Notes: generated by a model not told the origin, from the sequence alone. DNA of 64,000 bases from an uncultured Planctomycetia bacterium (GCA_903929765.1 CAIYVX010000013.1:1-64000); one strand, 5' to 3'. Positions 25,978 through 34,797 are shown, counted from the first letter of the stretch. Program-made: numbers and translations.

Positions 25978-26082
25978 CAGCAGGCTACAGGCTTCAGACT
26001 TCAGGCGCAGCAACGACAACAGAAGATGAAATAGTATCCCCCAGCGGTGCTGGGGGCTTCAACGACAACGGCAAGTCAAAGA
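25978..26082 (+). repeat. Composite island upstream of mreB
   Basis: CAGGCTACAGGCTTCAGACTT, CAGGCGCAGCAACGACAAC, AGAAG, then CCCCCAGCGGTGCTGGGGG (26039-26057) with GCTTCAACGACAACGGCAA. The same order of parts is found inside the mrdA gene at 29428. Confidence 0.8.
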
Positions 26083-26126
26083 TTCTTATCCCACGGTGTC
26101 GCAGGTGGCATAATCGGAGCGCGACT

Positions 26127-27185
26127 ATGTTCATGGACCGCATCCTGGGACTGTTCTCGACCGACATGGGCATCGACCTGGGCACGGCCACGACGCTGGT
26201 CGCGGTGCGCGGCCAGGGCATCGTGCTGTGCGAACCGTCGGTCGTGGCGGTGAACAAAGAGACCAACAAGGTGGTCACCGTGGGTGACGACCTGGCCGTC
26301 GGCAACGTGGCCAAGAAGATGATCGGCAAGTGCCCCGGGTCGATCGTGGCCATCCGGCCGATGAAGGACGGCGTGATCGCCGACTTCGCCATCACCGAGG
26401 CGATGCTGAACTATTTTATCGGCAAGGTGCACAATCGGCAGAAATGGCGGGCCCCGCGGGTCGTGATCGCCATTCCGTCGGGGATCACGGCGGTCGAAGC
26501 CCGGGCCGTGCGGACCTCGGCGGAACGGGCCGGGGCCAGGAAAGTTTATCTATTTCCTGAGCCGCTGGCGGCGGCCATCGGGGCGGGGTTGCCGGTGGAT
26601 CAGCCGCTGGGCAGCATGATCGTCGATATCGGCGGCGGGACGACCGAGGTGGCCGTGATCTCGCTGGGCGACATCGCCTGCTCGGAAAGCCTGCGGACGG
26701 CCGGCGACGACATGGACGAGGCGATCATCGCCCACATGAAGAAAACCTACAGCCTGCTGATCGGCGAGCAGACGTCGGAACGGATCAAGATTGAAATCGG
26801 CTCGGCGGCGCCGCTGGAGCAGGAGTTGACGCTGGAGGTTTCCGGCCGCGACCTGATTGCCGGGTTGCCGCGCAAGGCGACGATCACGAGCGAGGAGATT
26901 CGCGAGGCCCTGCGCGAGCCGGTGCAGGCCATCATCGACGCGGTGAAGCGGACGCTGGAACGGACGCAGCCGGAATTGTCGGCCGACCTGGTCCATAATG
27001 GGATTACAATGGCTGGCGGCGGCAGCCTGTTGCGCGGCCTGGACACGGTGTTGTCGCAGGCTACGGGGCTGAAGGTCAAGGTGACGGACGATCCGCTGAC
27101 CTGCGTGGCGCGCGGCACGGCGGTGTTCCTGGAGAATCTGGACCGCTGGGGTCCGGCGATGGAATCCGGGGACGAGAATTACTAA
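26127..27185 (+). CDS. mreB: Rod shape-determining protein MreB
   Basis: A 352-residue bacterial actin homologue that organises lateral wall synthesis. Phosphate-1 DMGIDLGTATTLV starts at residue 11, phosphate-2 MIVDIGGGTTEVAVIS is near 160, and the adenosine motif GITMAGGGSLLRGLD is near 295. An N-terminal amphipathic MFMDRILGLF fits membrane attachment. I chose ATG 26127, with GGAGCGC upstream; a longer open frame only translates repeat sequence. It heads the mreB-mreC-mreD-mrdA cluster, whose gaps are filled with repeats. Confidence 0.95.
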   Translation: MFMDRILGLFSTDMGIDLGTATTLVAVRGQGIVLCEPSVVAVNKETNKVVTVGDDLAVGNVAKKMIGKCPGSIVAIRPMKDGVIADFAITEAMLNYFIGKVHNRQKWRAPRVVIAIPSGITAVEARAVRTSAERAGARKVYLFPEPLAAAIGAGLPVDQPLGSMIVDIGGGTTEVAVISLGDIACSESLRTAGDDMDEAIIAHMKKTYSLLIGEQTSERIKIEIGSAAPLEQELTLEVSGRDLIAGLPRKATITSEEIREALREPVQAIIDAVKRTLERTQPELSADLVHNGITMAGGGSLLRGLDTVLSQATGLKVKVTDDPLTCVARGTAVFLENLDRWGPAMESGDENY

Positions 27186-27256
27186 CAGCAGGCTTTAGGC
27201 TTCAGGCTTCAGACTTCAGGTACGGCAACAACAGAAGCAAAAGCAACTACGACGGT
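27186..27256 (+). repeat. TTCAGGC-type repeat between mreB and mreC
   Basis: CAGGCTTTAGGCTTCAGGCTT, CAGACTTCAGGTACGGCAAC, then AACAGAAGCAAAAGCAAC. Heptamer-like TTCAGGC units are repeated. It starts directly after the mreB stop codon. Confidence 0.75.
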
Positions 27257-27268
27257 GGATTGATAGAG

Positions 27269-28183
27269 ATGGCCCATTCCCGAAACGGCGGTCGGCGCAA
27301 GCTGATCGTGGTCTTCCTTCTGACTTTGTCGGTCGTGCTGGTCGCGGCCGACCGGCACGGCACGCTGGCGGCCAGCGGCCACTGGGTGGCGGCGCGGCTG
27401 TTTCAGCCGGCCCAGAGCGTCTCGCGCGACGCGGCCTTGAACATCACGGGCGGGACGCCGGCGGCGCCGGAAGCTTTGCCCGCAGCGGATCCCTCGGGCG
27501 AGGCCCAGGCCCTGGCGGCTCTCCAGGCGGCCAAGATCGCCGACCTGGAGCGGGAGCTGCGCGAGGTCAAGCAGATCAGCAAAGCCCTGAGCAATTACCC
27601 CCTGGTGCTGATTCCGACGCGGGTGATTTCGAATTATTACGTGCCGCCGAACACGGCCTTGGGCCTCGACGCCGGGTCGAAGCGCGGCGTGGGCAAGGGG
27701 CAACTGGTACTTTACCGGGCCCTGGGCCAGGGCAAGGCGGCGGGCCTCAGGCACGGGCAGCAGGTCGTCACCGGGCTGGGCCTCGTCGGCGTGATCGACC
27801 GGGTGGGCGACAGCGCCAGTCAGATGAAGCTGGTCACCAGTTCCGATTGCCGGCTGGCGGCGCGGATCGTGCATTGGGACGGCCGCAGCGGTCGCTGGGT
27901 GGCTCGCGGTGGCGGCGCCGACGGGACGACCGAGGGCGCCGGCGACGGCGTGTTGGTCAAACTGCTGCACGTGGACCGGGCGGTCGAAGTGCGGGCGGGA
28001 GATTACGTGGTCACGGCCTCGAACGAAACTGGTCTGGCTGAGAACCTGATTATCGGCCAGGTGGCCCAGGTGGCGACGCGGTCGGCGGACCTGACGCATA
28101 CGATCCTGGTGCAGCCGCGGGCTGAGTTGGCGAAGCTGGATGAAGTGTACGTCCTGTCGATTCCCGGCGGGTCGGGGAAATGA
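27269..28183 (+). CDS. mreC: Rod shape-determining protein MreC
   Basis: A 304-residue protein with a short basic N-terminus, one membrane helix (residues 12-30), a coiled-coil stretch (ALAALQAAKIADLERELREV) and the MreC beta domain (RVISNYYVPPNTALGLDAGS through GLGLVGVIDRVGDSASQMKL). It links MreB to PBP2 in the periplasm. The insertion ARGGGADGTTEGAGDGVLVK is a longer loop than in most MreC. The start could be ATG 27269 or the weaker TTG 27260. Confidence 0.9.
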   Translation: MAHSRNGGRRKLIVVFLLTLSVVLVAADRHGTLAASGHWVAARLFQPAQSVSRDAALNITGGTPAAPEALPAADPSGEAQALAALQAAKIADLERELREVKQISKALSNYPLVLIPTRVISNYYVPPNTALGLDAGSKRGVGKGQLVLYRALGQGKAAGLRHGQQVVTGLGLVGVIDRVGDSASQMKLVTSSDCRLAARIVHWDGRSGRWVARGGGADGTTEGAGDGVLVKLLHVDRAVEVRAGDYVVTASNETGLAENLIIGQVAQVATRSADLTHTILVQPRAELAKLDEVYVLSIPGGSGK

Positions 28184-28189
28184 AGGCCT

Positions 28190-28350
28190 GTCGTCACGGC
28201 GGGCGGCACAAATAGTTCCTGCCGCCCCTTCGGGTCTAAGAAGAACAAAAAAGAGAAGAATATTTCATTGGCGCGGCTACCGGGGGTTTCACCCCCGGCT
28301 ACTCTCCTGCTGCCCCTTCGGGGCAAACAGCAACAACAACGGCAACGGTA
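28190..28350 (+). repeat. Repeat island between mreC and mreD
   Basis: It has GCCGCCCCTTCGGG, a purine-rich AAGAAGAACAAAAAAGAGAAG stretch, hairpin GCTACCGGGGGTTTCACCCCC with CGGCTAC, CTGCCCCTTCGGGGCAAACAG, then CAACAACAACGGCAACGG. It fills the whole 167-base gap. Confidence 0.7.
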
Positions 28351-28875
28351 ATGCGCTGGTACGTCATTGCGATTTTCGCCTACGTCTTTGCGGCGCTGGA
28401 GAGTTCGGTTTTCACGCCGGGCCTGCTGGCCTTCAAAATTTTTCGAGCGGCGGCGCAGCCGGACCTGCTGCTGGTGACGGCGGTGTTCGTGGCCCTGGCG
28501 GCGGAGCGTTGGGAGGACGTGTTCATCGCCGGCTGGTGCCTGGGGCTGGTGGCGGATCTGTTGTCGGGGACGCGGCTGGGGGTGACGGCGACAGGGCTGG
28601 CCCTGGCGGCGTCGGGGATTTATGCCCTGCGGTCCGGCCTTGAGTATGGACATCCGCTGGTGCAGGCGGTGCTGGTGTTCGTCGCGGTGCTGGCGGTGCG
28701 TCCGGTGCAGCAGTTGATCCTGTACCATCTGAGCGGCAGCGACAACGGCCTCGGCCTGGCCCTGGAACAAGGGGCGGTGGATGCGGCGTACACGGCCCTG
28801 GTGGCGCCGGTGGTGCTGTGGCTTCTGGCTAAAACGGCCTGTCGGCGCGGGACTTTATCGGCCCGGACGGGGTGA
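28351..28875 (+). CDS. mreD: Rod shape-determining protein MreD
   Basis: A 174-residue integral membrane protein with about five hydrophobic helices, located directly after mreC as expected. PDLLLVTAVFVALAAERWE and the AGWCLGLVADLLSG segment match the MreD pattern of polar residues in helices 2-3. It interacts with MreC in the elongasome. No good ribosome binding site is visible, since the gene follows a repeat tail (AACGGCAACGGTA). Confidence 0.82.
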   Translation: MRWYVIAIFAYVFAALESSVFTPGLLAFKIFRAAAQPDLLLVTAVFVALAAERWEDVFIAGWCLGLVADLLSGTRLGVTATGLALAASGIYALRSGLEYGHPLVQAVLVFVAVLAVRPVQQLILYHLSGSDNGLGLALEQGAVDAAYTALVAPVVLWLLAKTACRRGTLSARTG

Positions 28876-28962
28876 ATTTTTTGTGGTAACGTCTTGTCGT
28901 TAAAGGAGTTGCGACAGCTCGAAAATTTCGCAATAACGGGTGTTTTTTTGCGGTAAAAGGGC

Positions 28963-28990
28963 TTGACGGAAACAAGATTTGTGATACACT
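28963..28990 (+). promoter_or_regulatory. Sigma-70-type promoter between mreD and mrdA
   Basis: TTGACG at 28963-28968, a 16-base spacer, and TACACT at 28985-28990. It would start a transcript near 28997, upstream of a terminator-like hairpin. Confidence 0.6.
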
Positions 28991-28996
28991 TATGTT

Positions 28997-29108
28997 GTTG
29001 GACAGTCAGGTTAAACCGTCGCGGTAGCGGCGGTTCGGAAACCCCCGGGCTGCGTCTTCCTTGCTGGACCCCAACACGGCAAGGTTGTTCGTAGACCCGG
29101 GCTTTTTT
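28997..29108 (+). ncRNA. Candidate attenuator leader or small RNA before mrdA
   Basis: From the predicted start to the T6 tract is about 112 bases. The nested stem of the terminator ends it. The upstream half can form GGTTAAACCGTCGCGGTAGCG-type pairings that may compete with the terminator. It does not match SRP, 6S or tmRNA cores that I know. It could be an independent small RNA or the leader of mrdA, whose start is 31 bases further on. Confidence 0.35.
29044..29108 (+). terminator. Nested terminator hairpin upstream of mrdA
   Basis: The outer stem CCCGGG (29044-29049 with 29096-29101) encloses an inner stem CCTTGC/GCAAGG (29059-29064 with 29079-29084). TTTTTT follows at 29103-29108. Confidence 0.55.
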
Positions 29109-29139
29109 GCGCCCAGCTAACATACCAAAAGAATCACAT

Positions 29140-31176
29140 ATGTATTGGACACGTCTAAAGATGGTTCTGCTCGTGGCGGCTCTGGCCCTGGTGGTGCTGG
29201 GCGTGCGCCTGGCCCAGCTCGAACTGCTCGGCGCCGCCGGCTACCGGGCCGAAGCCCGCAACAATCTGAAGCAACCGGCCCTGCTCGTGGAGACGCGGCG
29301 CGGTTCGATCATGGACCGCAGCGGCCTGGTGCTGGCCAAAGACGCGCCGCGGTTCGACCTCTGCCTCTACTATCCGGCGCTGGCGCTGGAGGACGAAGCG
29401 TTCGTCGAGCGGCTGGAAAGAGAACAGCGGGCTTCAGGCTTCAGGCTTCAGGCTTCGGGCGCAACAAAAGAAACAGCATCCCCCAGCAGTGCTGGGGGCT
29501 TCAACAACAACGGCGATATCCGAGCCGAGTTTCGGAAGTTGTGGGCGAACAACGAGGCGGCGCGGCGAAAGATGGCCGCCGAACTGCACCAGGAGCCGGA
29601 CGAGTTGGGGCGGGAGATGTCGGCGTTCTGGCCGGAACTGGCCCGGGCCACGGGCTTGGCCCTGGCCGATCTGGACCGGCGGCGGGCGGAAATTTTGCGG
29701 ACGGTCGCCCATCGGGCCGAGCGGATTCGCTCTTTGCAGGGCGAGGTGACGATCCGTGAGGAGACCGCCGGGCGGCACGGCCTGGCTCATCCGATCATCG
29801 AAGATCTCGACGAGCGAGGCAAGGCGGCGGCCGAGGTGCTCCAGAGCCGCCACCCCCTGCTGCTGATCCAGGAACACGCTAAGCGATCCTATCCTTACGG
29901 CGACTGTGCGGCCCATGTGGTCGGATACGTGGGCGAGGTGCGCGAGGAGGAGGTGGACAAGAACCCGGACGGTGGGGCAGGCGAGGCCGATGACCGGCGC
30001 GTCTACCACCTGGGCGACCTGATCGGGCGCGACGGTATCGAGTCGTCGATGGAGGGCGAGCTGCGTGGCACGCGGGGGATGGAACAGGGCGACCGCCTGG
30101 GCCGCATCCTCCAGCGCGAGGAGGCCCGGGCCGGGCAGGACGTGGTGCTGACGCTGAGCGTGCCGTTCCAGGCGGAGGTGGAGGCGGCGCTGGGGAGTCC
30201 GGTGAATGATTACAAGGGTGGAATCCCGGTGCGCGGGGCGGCGGTGGTGATCGATTTGCGCGACGGCGGGATGCTGGCTATGGCTTCGACGCCGCGCTAT
30301 AACCCGGCGACGTTTTATAAAGATTATGAGACGCTATCCTCATCGACGGCCGGGTCGCCGCTCTTGCACCGGGCGGTGGCAGGGCAGTTGCCGCCGGGAT
30401 CGATTTTCAAGCTGGTCACGGCGACGGCGGCGCTGGATCTGGGCAAGATCGAGCCGGGGACGACGTTCAACTGTCCCGGGCTGCTGCACTACAAGGGACA
30501 CGATTATCACTGCTGGCGGTCGGGTGGGCACGGTGAGCTGAACCTGCATCAGGCCCTGGCCGGTTCGTGCGATGTCTACTTTTACAACGTCGGCCTGCGG
30601 CTGGGCGATGCGACGTTGATGGAGTGGGCGCGGCGGTTCGGCTTTGCCTCGAAGGTGGGGATCGACTTGCCGGGCGAGAAGGCGGGGGAGATGGAGGCCG
30701 AGGGGTTGCCGTGGTTCTTCGCCATCGGTCAGGGGCACCTGACGGCGACGCCGCTCCAGGCGGCCCGGATGTGTGCCCTGGTGGCCACGGGCGGGCGGCT
30801 CGCGCACGAGGTGCATCTGGTGCAGCGCGTGGGCGAGGTGCCGCGCGCGCCGGGGCCGGTGGACCTGCACATTGGCACTGGACACTTGGCAGCGGTGCGG
30901 TCGGGGATGTTGGGCGTGGTGAACGAGCCGGGGGCGACCGGCTACGAGACGGTACACAGCACGGTGGTGACGATTGCCGGCAAGAGCGGTTCGGCCCAGA
31001 ACAACACGGCTGCGGCCGTGACGCATTCGTGGTTCATCGGTTATGCTCCGGCGGAGAATCCGCAGATTGCGGTGGCGGTGATGTACGAGCACGGTGGCGG
31101 CGGGGCGAAGGTGGCCGGCTGCACGGTGAAGCGGATTATTGAGACGGCGGCGCGGCAGGGGATAATCGGAAGGTAA
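29140..31176 (+). CDS. mrdA: Penicillin-binding protein 2, elongasome transpeptidase
   Basis: A 678-residue class B PBP. A single N-terminal membrane helix (residues 7-27) is followed by the dimerisation domain and transpeptidase motifs: Ser421 in GSIFK, SCD in GSCDVYFYN near residue 483, and KSGSAQ near 614 in place of the more usual KTGTAQ. It crosslinks lateral-wall peptidoglycan and belongs to the mre cluster. Residues 98-126 (after VERLEREQ, before RAEFRKLW) are encoded by a composite palindromic repeat of the kind found between genes. The start ATG 29140 lacks a strong ribosome binding site. Confidence 0.93.
   Translation: MYWTRLKMVLLVAALALVVLGVRLAQLELLGAAGYRAEARNNLKQPALLVETRRGSIMDRSGLVLAKDAPRFDLCLYYPALALEDEAFVERLEREQRASGFRLQASGATKETASPSSAGGFNNNGDIRAEFRKLWANNEAARRKMAAELHQEPDELGREMSAFWPELARATGLALADLDRRRAEILRTVAHRAERIRSLQGEVTIREETAGRHGLAHPIIEDLDERGKAAAEVLQSRHPLLLIQEHAKRSYPYGDCAAHVVGYVGEVREEEVDKNPDGGAGEADDRRVYHLGDLIGRDGIESSMEGELRGTRGMEQGDRLGRILQREEARAGQDVVLTLSVPFQAEVEAALGSPVNDYKGGIPVRGAAVVIDLRDGGMLAMASTPRYNPATFYKDYETLSSSTAGSPLLHRAVAGQLPPGSIFKLVTATAALDLGKIEPGTTFNCPGLLHYKGHDYHCWRSGGHGELNLHQALAGSCDVYFYNVGLRLGDATLMEWARRFGFASKVGIDLPGEKAGEMEAEGLPWFFAIGQGHLTATPLQAARMCALVATGGRLAHEVHLVQRVGEVPRAPGPVDLHIGTGHLAAVRSGMLGVVNEPGATGYETVHSTVVTIAGKSGSAQNNTAAAVTHSWFIGYAPAENPQIAVAVMYEHGGGGAKVAGCTVKRIIETAARQGIIGR
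29428..29518 (+). repeat. In-frame composite repeat inside mrdA
   Basis: Four TTCAGGC-like heptamers from GGGCTTCAGGCTTCAGGCTTC, a GGGCGCAACAAAAGAAACAGC linker, hairpin CCCCCAGCAGTGCTGGGGG (29483-29501), then GCTTCAACAACAACGGCG. It has the same order of parts as the intergenic copy upstream of mreB, and is fully translated. Confidence 0.9.
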
Positions 31177-31275
31177 AAAGTAAAAGGTAAAAAGTAAAAA
31201 GTTAAGAAGAAACAGCAACGGCAGCGGGCAGGAGGTTTTCTTGTAATTTGGGAATCAATTCCCAGATTGCAAGGA
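31177..31275 (+). repeat. AT-rich block and inverted repeat after mrdA
   Basis: AAAAGTAAAAGGTAAAAAGT overlaps and follows the stop codon, then AAGAAGAAACAGCAACGGCAG. An imperfect palindrome follows: CTTGTAATTTGGGAAT with ATTCCCAGATTGCAAG (31240-31273), which may also terminate transcription between the convergent genes. Confidence 0.7.
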
Positions 31276-31279
31276 TAGA

Positions 31280-33034
31280 TTACGCCTTCGCGTCGATATC
31301 GGCCATGGCGGGGAGGACGTAGTCGCGGCTGACGGCGTCCCAGCCCATGTTTTTGGCCAGGGCGTAGCCGGAGGCCAGAAGGCGGTCGCGGTCCTGGTCG
31401 GTCTTGGGGAGTTTGCGGAGAATTTCCTTGGCGACGCGAGCGGACTCGGTTTCCTCGACGGCCTGACGCTCGTTCAGGCCGATGTGCATCATGCGGTCGA
31501 GGGAGTCGAAGCCGGCGGGCAGATGGGTGTAGTCGGCCAGGACGGCGTTGGGCGAATCGCCGTCGCCGGCGACTTGGCGGAAGAACCCGGCGCAGCCGCA
31601 CAGCGCGGTCGGGACGCAGATGCCGCCGAAGGCCAGCGGTTCCAGTTGGGCGATGCCGAACGGCTCGTAGATGCTCTGGCCGAATTCCACGTCGGCGGCT
31701 TTGCGCAGATCCATGAAATTCATTTCGGGCGGCATGACCTTGCCGCAGGCGTCGGTGCTCCAGCCGAACTGGTTGACGAAGATAACTTTGACGTTGCGGG
31801 CGGCCAGGTTGAAGCGCTGGACGGAGGCGTAGAACTCGGCCTCGCCGCCGGAGAGGTCGGGATAGCCTTCGCGGTGGGCCAGCGGCCAGCCGTAGAGCGC
31901 TTCCATGTGGAGAATTTCGTTGGGGCGGCGCGGTCCGCCGAGTTCGGTGGAGAGGAGGACGAAGGTGGCGGTCCAGCCGGCCTTGCGGGCGGCTTGTTCC
32001 ATCCGCCAGAGAACTTTCAGGTCGCGCCAGAGACCCTTCGAGAGGGCCAGTCGCGTGACGTGGGTGAAGACGTAATCGGGCCGCGCGCCGGTCAGTTTTT
32101 CGAGGTAGCTCTGGACCATTTTGCGGCTGCGATTGCGGTCGGCGGAGGAGATCTGGTGCGAGGGAATGCCGTTGTAGGCCAGGCGCAGGTCGGCCTTGGC
32201 GAAATCGGGATGGAGGAAGCGGAGTTCCTCGCGGACGAAATCGCCGACGGCCAGGGTGCAATCGCAGTGGCGCGAGGCGGCCACCAGCGGGTGCTTGAAA
32301 TATGATTTTTGCGAGCCGAAGACTTCGTCGACATATTTGCCTTCGGACATGGCCTGGCGCATGACGTTGTAGAACATGGTGTCGTGGCCGAGATGTTTTT
32401 CGACGATGCGGCGGATGGTGGCGGCCTCGTGGGCATAGAAGACGGTGCGGTAGCGGCGGTTGTTTTCGAGGATGGCCAGCAGGGCCGTGGGCATGCCCAT
32501 GTATTCGTGGGCCATGATGGTGGCGGGTTCGTCGGCCTGATCGACGCCCAGCGCCGCCAGGGCCTTGTAGGCCGGCAGGGCGATGCGGAGATACTGTTCG
32601 TAGTCCCAGGCGTCGTAGATGTCGGACTGGATGTGGAAGCGTTCGTAAAGGCGGAGTTTGAAGACGGCCAGCGGATGGGCGTGCATGTGCTCGATGCCGA
32701 AGAGGAGGACTTCGGGCTTCGAGGCGCGGCCGGTCTCTTCGTCGCGGAACTCGCGGCGGCCGTAGATGATGTTGACGCCGAGTTCTTCCTGGATGTGGCG
32801 GAACTTCTGCCACCAGCCGTTGTTGTCGATGGAGAGGGCGCTGGAATAATAGACTTCGCCGAATTTGGCGAGTTGTTCGGTGGCGGCTTGCGGCCCACCG
32901 AACATGGGGCCGATGAGGATGTTGCGCTGGACGCGGGCCAGATAGGCTTCGGAAGTGCAGAGGCCCTGGAGGACGGCGCCGATGCCGCCGACTTTCTGGA
33001 GGGCTTCGTGAGTGACGTGGACGACGGTCTTCAT
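31280..33034 (-). CDS. Glycogen/starch synthase-like glycosyltransferase
   Basis: A 584-residue GT-B fold enzyme. The N-terminal VVHVTHEALQKVGGIGAVLQG contains the K-V-G-G motif typical of ADP-glucose glycogen synthases, where Lys binds the nucleotide-sugar phosphate. The C-terminal YEPFGIAQLEPLAFGG gives the E-x7-E catalytic motif. The middle region (HEYMGMPTALLAILEN, AHEAATIRRIVEKHLG) is unlike classical GlgA, so it is probably a divergent GT5/GT4 glucan synthase. Cytoplasmic. Upstream is a repeat island; downstream it converges with mrdA. Confidence 0.75.
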   Translation of the reverse strand: MKTVVHVTHEALQKVGGIGAVLQGLCTSEAYLARVQRNILIGPMFGGPQAATEQLAKFGEVYYSSALSIDNNGWWQKFRHIQEELGVNIIYGRREFRDEETGRASKPEVLLFGIEHMHAHPLAVFKLRLYERFHIQSDIYDAWDYEQYLRIALPAYKALAALGVDQADEPATIMAHEYMGMPTALLAILENNRRYRTVFYAHEAATIRRIVEKHLGHDTMFYNVMRQAMSEGKYVDEVFGSQKSYFKHPLVAASRHCDCTLAVGDFVREELRFLHPDFAKADLRLAYNGIPSHQISSADRNRSRKMVQSYLEKLTGARPDYVFTHVTRLALSKGLWRDLKVLWRMEQAARKAGWTATFVLLSTELGGPRRPNEILHMEALYGWPLAHREGYPDLSGGEAEFYASVQRFNLAARNVKVIFVNQFGWSTDACGKVMPPEMNFMDLRKAADVEFGQSIYEPFGIAQLEPLAFGGICVPTALCGCAGFFRQVAGDGDSPNAVLADYTHLPAGFDSLDRMMHIGLNERQAVEETESARVAKEILRKLPKTDQDRDRLLASGYALAKNMGWDAVSRDYVLPAMADIDAKA

Positions 33035-33061
33035 ACGACGGAAATCTCCTTAACGACAGTC

Positions 33062-33150
33062 CTTAGACCTCAGTCTTCAGACTTCAGGTAACGGCAACAA
33101 AAGAAGATACAACAAAGTCCCCGCAGCGCCGGGAGCTTCAACGGCACGGG
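33062..33150 (+). repeat. Degenerate composite island
   Basis: AGACCTCAGTCTTCAGACTTC, AGGTAACGGCAACAAAAGAAG, and a decayed core GTCCCCGCAGCGCCGGGAGC with TTCAACGGCA. It looks like an older copy of the mrdA/mreB-type composite. Confidence 0.65.
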
Positions 33151-33246
33151 CCGCTTAGTGCTATTATCGAATATCCGGGGTCTGCGGCTGAGGGTTTTTG
33201 TTGCGCCAGGTAAAAAAGAGCGGCGGCTCAATTGATGCTGCGGCGC

Positions 33247-33981
33247 TTACTGTGGTTTTTTGCCGGTTCTTTTTTCGTAATCCGAGCTGTCGCCGACGGG
33301 GACGTTGCCGAAGAAGCCTGGCCCCGTGTCAGTTGAGGGAGCTAGGGGTTGAACTGCGGGCTTGGGGGCTTCGTAGGTTACCGGCGGCGGGCTGGCGACG
33401 TTGGATTTGGCGGGTTTCTCTTCATCACCTGACCGGAAAATTAAGACAATGGCGACGACCACGAGCACGACCAGGACGCCGGCGATGATGTAGTAATAGA
33501 ACGGAAAGCCCTTGGCGGGTTCGTCGGCCACCGGCATGGCGGTTTTAGGCTTCGGCCGGGCTGGTTTAGGCGCAGGCCGGGCGGCGGAGGACGCGGGCCG
33601 GGTGCTCGGAGGCAAAGATATGGCGATGGGGAGCGGCTGTTTCGCCGGTGCGGTGCTTCGAGCGGCTGCGGGCACAGACTCCGCCATCAGCAGCGGCGGG
33701 TCCTCCCTGGCGGCGGGCACGGACTCGGCCATCGGCAGCGGCTGGTTTTCTTGTGTGGAGCGCTTGATGGTGGCGGCGAGAGCGGCAACCTGCTCGTCCT
33801 GGACCGGTGCGGCGGTGGGCTGATTCTTGATAGCCGCGATCAGCGAAGCGGTGGGATCGTCGGGTGCGGGGGCAGGGGGAACTGCTTTGACGGCGGCGCG
33901 GCAGAAGGGACAGATGACTTCCTGGCCGGCCAGGGCGTCAGGGAGTTGAAGCGTTTTGCCACAGGAACAAACGACGGTCAT
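33247..33981 (-). CDS. Zinc-ribbon protein with one membrane helix
   Basis: A 244-residue protein. The N-terminus is a small zinc ribbon (VVCSCGKTLQLPDALAG then VICPFC; Cys5, Cys7, Cys24 and Cys27), a motif frequent in planctomycete and verrucomicrobial proteins. A long Pro/Ala-rich region with two copies of LPMAESVPAA-like text (residues 75-110) follows, then one membrane helix (IIAGVLVVLVVVAIVLIF, near residue 170) and a short C-terminal part. Topology suggests a cytoplasmic ribbon and an exported tail. Function unknown. Confidence 0.68.
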   Translation of the reverse strand: MTVVCSCGKTLQLPDALAGQEVICPFCRAAVKAVPPAPAPDDPTASLIAAIKNQPTAAPVQDEQVAALAATIKRSTQENQPLPMAESVPAAREDPPLLMAESVPAAARSTAPAKQPLPIAISLPPSTRPASSAARPAPKPARPKPKTAMPVADEPAKGFPFYYYIIAGVLVVLVVVAIVLIFRSGDEEKPAKSNVASPPPVTYEAPKPAVQPLAPSTDTGPGFFGNVPVGDSSDYEKRTGKKPQ

Positions 33982-34092
33982 GTGCCGCTACTCCTGAACA
34001 GACGGCCGGACGGCTGGCGCAGCCGGCGGCTGCCAGCGTGGTAAATATACGCAGCACGCGGCAAAAAGGCGCGGAAAAAATGGCAACAGGGG

Positions 34093-34797
34093 TTAGCGGG
34101 CGGGGTAGCGATAGTGGCCGACGACTTTCCAGGCGAAGAGGACGTCTTCCTCGCGGGCGCCCTGGCCGATGTTGTGGACGACCAGTGGGCGGCGGCCGTC
34201 GGGGCTGAGTTGGTTCACGAGGAGGCCGATGTGGGTTTGGCCGTGGCCGAGGTCCCAGGCGACGACATCGCCGGGGAGATAGTCGGTGGGGTTGCGGGTG
34301 AGGGGCAGAGCGGCGCCGCGACGCTTGAAGAAGGTCATCAGGTTGGGAACTCGGCGGTGGTCGATGTTGGCGTCGGGTTTGGCGGAGCCGCGGAAGTGCG
34401 GATAGGCGGCGAAGTTGTGGAGCATGTCCTCGTGGACTTCCTTCTGGAGGTCAACGCCGATTTTGCGGAAGGCCCGGACCAGGACGTCGGCGCAGACGCC
34501 GCGATCCTGGGGCACGTCGCCGCCGGGATAGCTGATGTGGACGTAGGCCGGGTCGTAGCGGAGGGTCTGGCGGGTCTGGTCGAGAGCGGCGGCCGAGAGG
34601 ACGCGGACGATGGCCTGGCGGCGCGTTTCGGCGGCGGGCGGGGCCGGTTCGGCGGCCCGGGTCACTTGTGGGCCGAAGGTGGTGGTGTCGTCGAAATCCT
34701 TGGAGGCCTGGAGCCAGACGAGTACGCCGATGACGAGAAAAACGAGAAGTATGGAGCCGCCGACCTTGATTGCCGGGTGGACTTTGAATTCTTTCAT
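34093..34797 (-). CDS. DUF1287 family anchored protein
   Basis: A 234-residue protein with an N-terminal membrane anchor (residues 12-30). Its DUF1287 domain is recognisable by YPGGDVPQDRGVCADVLVRA (Cys at about 102) and WDLGHGQTHIGLLV (His at about 191-194). That Cys...His layout is like NlpC/P60-type peptidases, so a wall or amidase role is plausible but unproven in this family. The ATG is at 34797. Its long upstream region contains a possibly structured RNA. Confidence 0.8.
   Translation of the reverse strand: MKEFKVHPAIKVGGSILLVFLVIGVLVWLQASKDFDDTTTFGPQVTRAAEPAPPAAETRRQAIVRVLSAAALDQTRQTLRYDPAYVHISYPGGDVPQDRGVCADVLVRAFRKIGVDLQKEVHEDMLHNFAAYPHFRGSAKPDANIDHRRVPNLMTFFKRRGAALPLTRNPTDYLPGDVVAWDLGHGQTHIGLLVNQLSPDGRRPLVVHNIGQGAREEDVLFAWKVVGHYRYPAR

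Noticed and set aside
28997-29108. SRP RNA or 6S RNA before mrdA
   Set aside because: The GGAAG/AGCAGCC loop of SRP RNA and the long open bubble of 6S are missing.
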